Source: an uncultured Limosilactobacillus sp. (GTDB lineage: Bacteria; Bacillota; Bacilli; Lactobacillales; Lactobacillaceae). From it: a stretch of 64,000 bases of DNA. Location: positions 62,001-126,000 of the forward strand of contig NZ_CAKPYE010000005.1 in the NCBI RefSeq assembly GCF_934202705.1, given 5' to 3'. Shown here in pieces: positions 18,430 to 26,259 of this stretch (positions within the stretch are counted from its first letter, which is position 1; each line of letters begins with the position of its first letter). The position numbers and the translations under genes were made by a program. The notes below the pieces were generated by a model. That model had not been told where the DNA came from and did no database searches. It saw nothing but the letters and a program-made list of their open reading frames with translations.

Positions 18430-18452
18430 TAAAAGCACCCTTAATGGGCGCA
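18430..18452 (-). terminator. Terminator before the TrsC promoter
   Basis: Minus-strand hairpin GCGCCC ATTA AGGGTGC followed by TTTTATTTT, which runs straight into the TGGCGA box. It ends the PBECR4-like gene. Confidence 0.7.
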
Positions 18453-18458
18453 AATTAG

Positions 18459-19376
18459 TTATCTATGATGAGAATGTTTGTGATTCAAATTAAACGTTAA
18501 ATGATTTGGTTGTTCTTGTTTTTCGAGCATATAATCCTTAATCAATTGTTGATTCATGGCTTGTGTTATTTCGACAACTTGCTTGGCCGACTTAACATAC
18601 TTTTGATTAATTGATAATGTTCCTATACTTAACCCACTCACTTCATTTTTAGTTTCTGAAAGGACAGCCAAGATCTTGTTATTAGGAACTTGGGAGTAAT
18701 CAGAATAATTTAATTTTGATTTTTTTAAATTAATAAGAGAAAAAGGAGTAGCAATTTTAGGGTTAAAGTACCTTAAAGCCAGCAAAAGTTCTTTGTTATA
18801 AGATTTAATCCCTTTTTGGAAATGAAGCCTTTTTGCTTGCTTAACAGAATTAAAATCTTCAAGTTCTGTAGATTTTGCATTTTCAATTTCGTTTAATTTA
18901 AATACAATTTTTAGTTTATCCATTGTTGTACCATCATTTTTCACTAAGATGGCATTTTGTTGTAAACGCTCACTACAAATATCCTTTAACATTTCATTTG
19001 CACTTTTTCTATCAAAAATAAGTCCAGTTAAATGTGCAAAATTTTCAGTTGCGTATTTCACTTTAAGGGTTTTTATTTCCTGACTAGATGATTTATAAAC
19101 GTATAGTAAATAACCTTTAGTCAGAATTGACTCATAAAATTTCGCAGCTTTTATTAAACTATCAATATTCTTATTAATAGAGGCTAATTCACTTGAAGAA
19201 GCAACATGATAACCGTCTCTATGACGTGGATTTTTATCTAATTTCATGCTAAAATATTTAGTAGAAGGACGAGTAAATTCATGGTTCAGCATTTGCTGTT
19301 CGGGTAGCCCGTTGCCCTGTTGATCACTCAACGAATAAGGCGTATTATTATCGTTCTTCTTTTTGTTTTGGTTCAT
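18459..19376 (-). CDS. PBECR4-like (phage barnase-EndoU-colicin-RelE) domain protein
   Basis: A 305-residue soluble protein. Residues about 70-260 resemble the PBECR4 domain: an N-terminal helix, LLYVYKSSSQEIKTLKV, the ENFAHLTGL motif, a helix, then KNDGTTMDKLKIV and a late NNKILAVLSETK strand. PBECR domains belong to the BECR fold of ribonuclease toxins and are common on mobile elements. It sits between the VirB6-like and TrsC-like genes, with a hairpin on each side. It could be a toxin, a transferred effector or an anti-phage factor; recognition is from memory of motifs. Confidence 0.6.
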   Translation of the reverse strand: MNQNKKKNDNNTPYSLSDQQGNGLPEQQMLNHEFTRPSTKYFSMKLDKNPRHRDGYHVASSSELASINKNIDSLIKAAKFYESILTKGYLLYVYKSSSQEIKTLKVKYATENFAHLTGLIFDRKSANEMLKDICSERLQQNAILVKNDGTTMDKLKIVFKLNEIENAKSTELEDFNSVKQAKRLHFQKGIKSYNKELLLALRYFNPKIATPFSLINLKKSKLNYSDYSQVPNNKILAVLSETKNEVSGLSIGTLSINQKYVKSAKQVVEITQAMNQQLIKDYMLEKQEQPNHLTFNLNHKHSHHR

Positions 19377-19405
19377 AAACTCAACTCCTAATTTAATTAT
19401 CTCAA

Positions 19406-19440
19406 AGCTTCTACGCCGTTATTGGTGTAGGAGCTTTTCT
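19406..19440. terminator. Hairpin between virB6-like and PBECR4 genes
   Basis: Stem AAGCTYCTACRCC / GGYGTAGRAGCTT with the better T run on the plus strand, so it may end transcription in either direction. Confidence 0.5.
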
Positions 19441-19525
19441 TATTTCTAAAAATAAGCGAATAGCTGAAATTACAAAGAAATGCCAAAAAAGAAAGTACCT
19501 AGTAAAACTAGATACTTTCCGTAGT

Positions 19526-21676
19526 TTATTCATCTTCGAACGATTCGGCATCTGTACCGTGAACATGGCCACTCTGACTCATGTTAAATTGATGATTCTT
19601 TAAGTAGTCCCGTGATTGTTTTGAGACCGACGAACCGAAGTGATGGACAGTATCCCCTGCTGATGAGAGCTTTTGCCCTGCCGAGTAGATTCCTTGAGAT
19701 CCGCTTTGAATGTTTTCTGGTGTTTGTGTTGATGAATGGTCACCATCACTAGAACTATCAAAGTTACCACTCTGATCACCACCCTCATATGAGGTTCCGT
19801 TGTTCTCCATTTCAGATCCAACTGGATTATCAGTTTGTGGTTCATCAGGCGCTTGTTCACCCATGGCTTGATCAACTGGATTTTCCGTTGAAGGATTATC
19901 AATTTGATCATCATTTAAGGTTGGCATTTCACCATTGCTTTGTTCATTGCCAAGATTTCCAATTCCATGAGCTTCCCCATCGGGGTTAACTGCCTGTTTC
20001 TGATTCTGATCATTAACATTTGAGTTACCACCCAGTTGCGATTTAGCATCATTGAATTGATCATTTTTCCCCGGTTGATTTTTATTTTGACTATTATCGT
20101 TCTGTTGTGATGAATTATGATTATTGGTTTGATCCTTACTTTTATCTTTATCTAACTGACTATTAATCCCTTTAGTGTTGGACTTGTTATTCGATTGTCC
20201 ATTATTACTAAGCGCTGATTTGGCTTTGCTGAAGGAATTATTCCGACTAGCACCACTTGTATGCTTCATAATGGCGCCGCCACCTCTAGCCATCCAGCCA
20301 CCGGCGGCCCCAACCGCACCAGCTAGGCCAACAGCACCAACTCCAGTAGCCATTGCTTGTTGTCCTTCTTGGGTAAAGCCTTGTGATACTCCTGTAATTC
20401 GTTCAAAATAATTAATTCCAGCAAATAAACCATAGGCACCGGCAACATAAATGATGATAATGGCGAGTGACTTCGTCCAATTATTCATTCCAGAAAATGG
20501 TTTCATCGTCGGAGCCGTTTGGATAAAGACAAAGAAGATTTTGATCACGGCCAGTAAAAGTACTGCCGACATATACAATCCACAGATTGAATTAACTAAA
20601 TCCCTGAGTTTTTTACTTGACCGAACAGATTGATAAGCCAATAGCGGAGCAATTAGTTCCATACCGGTTAATTCGACGGCATCTTTACCAATTCTGATTG
20701 AAGAAGCAATTAATACGGCCGCCAATAATAGCGATTGACCAAATAGACCAATCCAGTTAACTTTATACCGACTGTACGAATAATCATTAAGGGTGCCTAA
20801 ACCGGCTTCATTATTCTTTTCCACAGTATAACCACCAGAGTCTTCACCAGCAGCACTTTCATCAATTAAGTGATATTTAAGCACTTCAGCCGCCTTTTTA
20901 TGGGACTTGCCTTCATTTTTATTAGTTAAACCAAGGGCAGTTGCTGTCTTACCCTTATAATCAAAGCATTGCCCCATATCCAGATTAGCGACGTCCTTAT
21001 CGTTATTGATATGGTTAACTTTGGCATAGTTCAGGTTATTTGGATTATCACTCCAGTTACGTCGCACCTCGTCCGCCACATCAAAGATATTATTCTTGTA
21101 TGGCTGCGAAGCTAAACTAGTCGTCATGCTTGAACCATATTTACCACCGACCTTAGCATTTCTGATATCACTAACGCCTTGTCGAGCAGCGCCACCGATT
21201 GTACTACCAGCGGTCTGCATCAACATAGGTAAGACAGTAATGGTTAGGCAGACAGCAACCACGTTGGGCAGAATTTTGCCCCATTTTATATTGTGTCCTA
21301 ACGACTGGAGTACCAAAATAATGATCGATAATCCCAACAGCGACCAACCAACAGTTTGTATTACTAAATAAATTGGGTGTAATGGTGAACCACCACTAGC
21401 TAGATTCCCTTGCCAACCCAATAGCGAAAACATTCCATTAAACACATCTTCAAAGGAATGATTAATCCGATAGGCAACTTTGACTGCTGGCGTTTCAATC
21501 CAACCACCGACCATATGAAAGATCGTGGCTTCGCCATTCAAATAGTCATGCCATTTCATGTAAAAGGCTACTGATGGATCACTACCCGGTAAATTATTAC
21601 CCGTCTTAATTTGATCAGGAAAGGCTGCTAATAGTGGTAAGTTATGCAGGATAAAATACTTAAGTACTTGCCACAT
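19526..21676 (-). CDS. VirB6/TrsL-like polytopic membrane protein
   Basis: A 716-residue protein with several membrane helices in residues about 1-450, including paired helices near 115-165, 310-330, 365-385 and 400-425, then a glycine-rich segment (445-470). The tail (about 475-716) is unusually rich in Asn, Gln, Ser and Asp and probably disordered. The layout matches VirB6/TrbL/TrsL channel subunits. It overlaps the coupling-protein gene by 17 bp. Confidence 0.78.
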   Translation of the reverse strand: MWQVLKYFILHNLPLLAAFPDQIKTGNNLPGSDPSVAFYMKWHDYLNGEATIFHMVGGWIETPAVKVAYRINHSFEDVFNGMFSLLGWQGNLASGGSPLHPIYLVIQTVGWSLLGLSIIILVLQSLGHNIKWGKILPNVVAVCLTITVLPMLMQTAGSTIGGAARQGVSDIRNAKVGGKYGSSMTTSLASQPYKNNIFDVADEVRRNWSDNPNNLNYAKVNHINNDKDVANLDMGQCFDYKGKTATALGLTNKNEGKSHKKAAEVLKYHLIDESAAGEDSGGYTVEKNNEAGLGTLNDYSYSRYKVNWIGLFGQSLLLAAVLIASSIRIGKDAVELTGMELIAPLLAYQSVRSSKKLRDLVNSICGLYMSAVLLLAVIKIFFVFIQTAPTMKPFSGMNNWTKSLAIIIIYVAGAYGLFAGINYFERITGVSQGFTQEGQQAMATGVGAVGLAGAVGAAGGWMARGGGAIMKHTSGASRNNSFSKAKSALSNNGQSNNKSNTKGINSQLDKDKSKDQTNNHNSSQQNDNSQNKNQPGKNDQFNDAKSQLGGNSNVNDQNQKQAVNPDGEAHGIGNLGNEQSNGEMPTLNDDQIDNPSTENPVDQAMGEQAPDEPQTDNPVGSEMENNGTSYEGGDQSGNFDSSSDGDHSSTQTPENIQSGSQGIYSAGQKLSSAGDTVHHFGSSVSKQSRDYLKNHQFNMSQSGHVHGTDAESFEDE

Positions 21677-24600
21677 TTACTGTTATCTCCTTTCTAAATT
21701 GTTTCTGTAAATTCAATAGGTCTTGTTTAAATTTGCTAAATTGTGGTGTGTCACCACCAAATAAATCAGTTAAACCGGACCAGGAATTATAACGAGTTTG
21801 CTTAAAGACATCATGAGTATGTTGGAATAAAGCCTTCCGTTTTTCTACAGGCAAAACACCATTTAAATCTTGATACAATGTCCTGGTAAGCAAGGCAAGA
21901 TATTCTTGATCATGTAAGTCATTAAAACTAACGACATAATCACTTGGCATATCATCTATGGAATTAATAACCGAGCTGTGATTAATAGGTTGGTTCCCTT
22001 CAGTCACTTTCGGCATCTCATCAATGGATTGATTCTCATCAGTAATACTAATGTTGTCATGATTTGAATCATTCAATTCCTGATTAATATCCCCGAGTCG
22101 ATTGCCAAGTTCCTCATCAGCACTCGTTATTGATTGTCCATCAGTGCTCTGTAGCATTAAATTAACAATCTGGTTATAGGCCCGATCATAATTAATCCGC
22201 ATACTTTGTAGATCTAAATTACGGTGTGACGATACAATTCCAATATCAGATAAGGTGGTCTGATCATTAAATTCCCTTCGTAAGAAGGTATAACGATATG
22301 GCATTTTCGTTTTACCGTGATCAAAAATCGGCATTGCGGAAACTGAGTGTCCCTTCTGATCTTGTCGATATACAGACCTTAAAACTACCATTTCACCACC
22401 CATTAACTTCAGTAGATCATTCATACTGAGAATGTCTTGACTTATAAATGAAGTATTGTAGTTAACGTTATGCAGATTGCCATAACGACCATTACTGGTT
22501 TGGACTTCTACCGTCCGCTTGCCAATCATATTGGAAATCGTCTTTGCTGTCTTCTCGGACTTGGTGAGAATATACAGTAAGTTAGAACAGTTACTTTGAA
22601 TGGTTGAAGCCTGTTCTTTGCTGTACTTAATATCAAGTTGCTCTAAGTTTTGGACAACCAGATCAAAACAAATATTTTGTCCCAAGCCAATCTGTACCTT
22701 CACATTCATATCGTTGATGGTTGGCATGCCACCAAATTCATCCAAAATAAAATGAATTCTCCGGAAACACTTTCTACCGTTATTCATTGCCATACTGTAA
22801 TTGGCATTGAAAATCTGATCAACGGCAAACGCCGGTAATTGATTATACGAAGGATTGTTAGGTGGTGTTACTAGGAACAAGGCAACTGGCGCTTCGGAAT
22901 AGTCCATCACTAATTTACTAAACGTAATTTGACCATTATCCGGTTGTAATTCAACCTTTTTCAAAATTGGTTGATTAGAATATGGGTCCCGTTTGACATG
23001 TCCAAACTGGGTTTGATAAACTTTATGACCTTTCACAAGCGCTTCGTAAGTCCGAACCGACGGATCATTCTTACGATAGTTAAAAGTAATTTTTACGGAA
23101 AAGTTATCTGGTAGCTTGGTTTCAATCGCATAGTTAACCATTCCCACCTTATCAACCAATTGCGTTCGCTTTTCGAGTCGTTTGCCCGATTGATCCCGAA
23201 ATTCCAGGACTGCTGTTTTAAAACGAAATTGCTTAGGTAATTTCATCTTGAACACTCGAGGGAAACCTAAGCTCTCAAAATTAACCGAATTCTTAGAAGT
23301 TAACTTAGCAATGTTGGTTTGCTGATAAATCTTAATTCCTTCCATCGCACTAGAATAAATATTCCCCGACGTTTCATCACCAGCAAATTTAGATTGAGCA
23401 AACGCATCTAACGCCATTTGGCGGAATTGACTGAAATTAACTTCATTCAATTTCTGCATTTGTTCGAAATAGACAATCAATTTATTCTTTCGATCAGCTG
23501 GTTCCGTATCATCAGGAACCGGCGTTTCCGGATCTTGCGCAAGATCCTTATCTGTTGGAATAACTTCACCCTCTTTATTCACCAGCACTTGTTTCGAACC
23601 AAGTTCCGTCATCATGTGTAAGACGTTATCCATGGTGACTTCTGACCATTTATCATTCCGTTTGGCATAATCAATCACGGCAATAATTAAGGCGTTTAAC
23701 AGATTAATAGAACTGTTTTGCCAAAACTTATCCTTAGCATTGGGATCCACATAGATACTAGAAGAAAGGGTATTAACTTCTTGTTGTACCTCATCAAAGT
23801 AACCATCTTTCGCATAGTCAATAATTTTTTGTAACGGGTTATAAGACATTGAAAAATCGGTATTTTGAATATTCAAAACTTCGACTTTATACCCCCGTTT
23901 ACGCAAAATGTTATAAGCCATTTGATACAACTCACCTTTAGGATCATTAAGCACCATTGATGCTTTCTTAGCAGCCCGGGAAAGAATATCGACTAACGGC
24001 ATTACTAGGGTTTCACCCTTCCCGGAACGGGTAATCCCGACAATCAGAGAATTTACCGCCTGCTGGTCAATTGCATAGAATCCTTTCGCATATTCACGAA
24101 ATGGAATGACCCCTGCTAAACTTGGGACTTTTGAGATCCATTGCAATGTCCAGGGGCAAACACAATACTTTAACCATTTAGCAGGATGATGCTTAATTAA
24201 CGCACTATCCGTCATGGCGGCATGTGATACCGGAATTCCACCATACCCAGGAAAAGTAAAACCTCGATCCGGAATCTGTGGGTATTGCTTTTGAATTTCT
24301 TTTTCGGTGGTTAAACGATCATTCCCATATTGATTGTGAGAATTGGGTTTCCATTTCCGTCGACTTTTATGTACAAGCGGTAACATCATTCCGGCTAAGA
24401 TAGCCTCAATGACAAGGAACCAGAGTGGTTTTGTTTGTAAAATGGAATAATCCCCTAAATGTCGAAACGACCACCCAGCAAAGACACCATTAAATAAACC
24501 AGGTGGAATATTACTTCCCAAAATTGCATACGATTCTGGTGAATGAAAGAAAGCATACGTCGCTAATAAACCACTAGCTAACCAACAAGCAATGTAGCTC

Positions 24601-24710
24601 ATCATTACCGCCCAAAACAGCCAAACAATCGCTAGAAAAACTGGATTTCCACCCAAATGATGATGAATTCCATCTTTCCGGCGACGTTCACGATCATAAT
24701 TTAGCGCCAA
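21660..24710 (-). CDS. VirD4/TrsK-type coupling protein
   Basis: A 1016-residue ATPase that brings the relaxase-DNA complex to the channel. Two to three membrane helices lie in residues about 15-110. Walker A GITRSGKGET is near 230 and Walker B FILDEFGGMPT near 655. A long insert between them (about 330-620) and a low-complexity tail are typical of Gram-positive TraG/TrsK forms. The start codon is TTG (TTGGCGCTA), with GAGAGGGTGG just upstream. It is driven by a TGGCGA promoter. Confidence 0.92.
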   Translation of the reverse strand: MALNYDRERRRKDGIHHHLGGNPVFLAIVWLFWAVMMSYIACWLASGLLATYAFFHSPESYAILGSNIPPGLFNGVFAGWSFRHLGDYSILQTKPLWFLVIEAILAGMMLPLVHKSRRKWKPNSHNQYGNDRLTTEKEIQKQYPQIPDRGFTFPGYGGIPVSHAAMTDSALIKHHPAKWLKYCVCPWTLQWISKVPSLAGVIPFREYAKGFYAIDQQAVNSLIVGITRSGKGETLVMPLVDILSRAAKKASMVLNDPKGELYQMAYNILRKRGYKVEVLNIQNTDFSMSYNPLQKIIDYAKDGYFDEVQQEVNTLSSSIYVDPNAKDKFWQNSSINLLNALIIAVIDYAKRNDKWSEVTMDNVLHMMTELGSKQVLVNKEGEVIPTDKDLAQDPETPVPDDTEPADRKNKLIVYFEQMQKLNEVNFSQFRQMALDAFAQSKFAGDETSGNIYSSAMEGIKIYQQTNIAKLTSKNSVNFESLGFPRVFKMKLPKQFRFKTAVLEFRDQSGKRLEKRTQLVDKVGMVNYAIETKLPDNFSVKITFNYRKNDPSVRTYEALVKGHKVYQTQFGHVKRDPYSNQPILKKVELQPDNGQITFSKLVMDYSEAPVALFLVTPPNNPSYNQLPAFAVDQIFNANYSMAMNNGRKCFRRIHFILDEFGGMPTINDMNVKVQIGLGQNICFDLVVQNLEQLDIKYSKEQASTIQSNCSNLLYILTKSEKTAKTISNMIGKRTVEVQTSNGRYGNLHNVNYNTSFISQDILSMNDLLKLMGGEMVVLRSVYRQDQKGHSVSAMPIFDHGKTKMPYRYTFLRREFNDQTTLSDIGIVSSHRNLDLQSMRINYDRAYNQIVNLMLQSTDGQSITSADEELGNRLGDINQELNDSNHDNISITDENQSIDEMPKVTEGNQPINHSSVINSIDDMPSDYVVSFNDLHDQEYLALLTRTLYQDLNGVLPVEKRKALFQHTHDVFKQTRYNSWSGLTDLFGGDTPQFSKFKQDLLNLQKQFRKEITVNVAST

Positions 24711-24741
24711 AAGACCACCCTCTCATAATTAGTCGAATTTA

Positions 24742-24778
24742 ACGGTAATCGGTTGACGTTTTTTAACAATCTTCGCCA
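24742..24778 (-). promoter_or_regulatory. TGGCGA-box promoter of the coupling-protein unit
   Basis: Minus strand: TGGCGA (24773-24778), 25-bp spacer, TACCGT (24742-24747). A terminator hairpin sits directly upstream. Confidence 0.7.
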
Positions 24779-24811
24779 AAAAATCCCTAACCAAATTTGA
24801 TTAGGGATTCA
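24779..24811 (-). terminator. Terminator after the serine-rich LPQTG gene
   Basis: Minus-strand AATCCCTAATC / GGTTAGGGATT hairpin followed by TTTTTTGG, merging into the TGGCGA box. Confidence 0.75.
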
Positions 24812-24829
24812 TAACGTTGATTGGTTGAT

Positions 24830-25834
24830 TTAATGGAACACAGTACTAATCCAATTTCCTAAATTCATTAAGGCCAAAATTAAGAAATTATGCTTGTGCA
24901 TGCCAGTTTGCGGTAAGGTCTGATTTGCGCCATTTTGCCCTTGACCAGTAGTGTTATTACCATTAGCTGCTGGGCTTTGACCATTATCAGACGAAGAACC
25001 ACTTGATGAACTACTCGATGCAGGTGCTGAACTAGCAGAACTGCTATTGGCTGCAGACGGTTGCGTATTACTATTGCCGTTTGTACTCCCATTGCCATGA
25101 TCATTCTGATCTGATGCTGATGATGTTGAACTCGTACTATTGGCCGAGGAAACAGCGGTGTCGGAATCAGAATTATCTGAGCTGGAATCAGCATTGGTAG
25201 TATTACTATCGTTAGTCGATGCATCATCATTAGATGAAGAATCTCTCTTACTACTAGTAGAATTTGAACTTTCATTTGAACTACTGTCAGAAGAATCGTT
25301 ATCTCCATCACTTTGATTAGTAGTGGAAGTTGATGAAGTACTGCCGTTACTGGTTGTCGTAGTGGTAGTGGTGGTTGTCGTACCATCTTTATCTGTGACC
25401 GTGGTAGTAGCGGTTACGGTTTTTCCAGACTTACCAGCTACTTGATCATCATCGACTTTGGAAACGAAGACGTTCCATACTTTTTGGCCAGATTTAGTAG
25501 TTGTGTAATGTAAGTCTGAATCGTCAGTAACGCTCGATAAATCGTACGTAAACTTATCCGTCCGCTTGTACCCAGAAGGTAATTTAAGCTTGGTATTGTC
25601 TGCAAAAGTTTTACCATTGGAGTCCAGCACTAATGATTGAGTGCCAACGACTTTGCCTGTATCTTTATCAACAAAATGTAAAACTTGGGTATGTTTAACT
25701 TGTAAACTAACGTCCGAATCAGCTGTGGAATCTGCCAACACTGTTGAGGCTGTTAGCGTACCCACGCTTAGTAAGCTCACGGTTAATAAAGCAGTGGCCC
25801 AATAGCGTCCTTTCGTCTTATTCTGTTTTTCCAT
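24830..25834 (-). CDS. Serine/asparagine-rich LPQTG surface protein
   Basis: A 334-residue wall protein. A signal peptide (about 1-34) is followed by a MucBP-like domain (about 47-130; VLHFVDKDTGKVVGTQ), then a long Thr run and a Ser/Asn/Asp-rich stalk (about 145-300). LPQTG lies near residue 309, but the following hydrophobic segment is short and ends in ...STVFH without the usual basic tail, so anchoring may be inefficient. It lies between the coupling protein and other tra genes and has its own TGGCGA promoter, which suggests a role in mating. Confidence 0.75.
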   Translation of the reverse strand: MEKQNKTKGRYWATALLTVSLLSVGTLTASTVLADSTADSDVSLQVKHTQVLHFVDKDTGKVVGTQSLVLDSNGKTFADNTKLKLPSGYKRTDKFTYDLSSVTDDSDLHYTTTKSGQKVWNVFVSKVDDDQVAGKSGKTVTATTTVTDKDGTTTTTTTTTTSNGSTSSTSTTNQSDGDNDSSDSSSNESSNSTSSKRDSSSNDDASTNDSNTTNADSSSDNSDSDTAVSSANSTSSTSSASDQNDHGNGSTNGNSNTQPSAANSSSASSAPASSSSSSGSSSDNGQSPAANGNNTTGQGQNGANQTLPQTGMHKHNFLILALMNLGNWISTVFH

Positions 25835-25913
25835 TTATAATCCCTTCTTTTCAATCCATGGATGAAAACATTCACCAGGTAGAATCAAGCCAAATTTTCC
25901 ACCCTTATTTGTA

Positions 25914-25950
25914 GTTATAATAACTTTGATGTTTGTGCCAATATTCGCCA
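25914..25950 (-). promoter_or_regulatory. TGGCGA-box promoter of the serine-rich LPQTG gene
   Basis: Minus strand: TGGCGA (25945-25950), 25-bp spacer, TATAAC (25914-25919). Confidence 0.8.
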
Positions 25951-25958
25951 ACAAAAAA

Positions 25959-25985
25959 GACCTGGTACCAAATTGGCACCAGGTC
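25959..25985 (-). terminator. Terminator hairpin, duplicated at 56.12 kb
   Basis: Minus-strand GACCTGGTGCC AATTT GGTACCAGGTC followed by TTTTTTG. It ends the small membrane-protein gene at 26,007 and runs into the next TGGCGA box. A near-identical hairpin occurs at 56,123-56,149 in the opposite orientation. Confidence 0.8.
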
Positions 25986-26006
25986 ATCATTTACTAAACT
26001 TTGGTT

Positions 26007-26195
26007 TTAGTAATAGTCATCTACATTATTGTTCTTGCGTCGTCGCCAATATAAGAAACCACCCAGTAGAATTACTAAAACAATTCCGACAAGATCCGCA
26101 TTATCCCAGTGAAATTGTGAACCTAAAATATTGAATGTGTGACTATTTTCAAACAACCACCGTTGTACCGGATTATTAATAAACCAATTAAGCAT
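26007..26195 (-). CDS. Small single-pass membrane protein
   Basis: A 62-residue protein with a hydrophilic N terminus and one membrane helix (about 34-50) followed by WRRRKNNN and an acidic tail. The arrangement looks like the membrane anchor and charged tail of a surface protein without its head. It has a ribosome site (GAAAGGAG) and its own TGGCGA promoter. The function is unknown. Confidence 0.65.
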   Translation of the reverse strand: MLNWFINNPVQRWLFENSHTFNILGSQFHWDNADLVGIVLVILLGGFLYWRRRKNNNVDDYY

Positions 26196-26221
26196 AATTT
26201 AAACTCCTTTCATATCCTTTC

Positions 26222-26258
26222 TTTATAAATAAATTCACGTTCAATAACATTTTCGCCA
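26222..26258 (-). promoter_or_regulatory. TGGCGA-box promoter of the 62-residue protein
   Basis: Minus strand: TGGCGA (26253-26258), 25-bp spacer, TATAAA (26222-26227). The box lies one base past the stop codon of the upstream gene; no terminator intervenes. Confidence 0.8.
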
Positions 26259-26259
26259 C

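Noticed and set aside
24880..25386. 168-codon frame over the serine-rich surface gene
   Set aside because: It is a shifted frame of a repetitive low-complexity gene, with no ribosome site.
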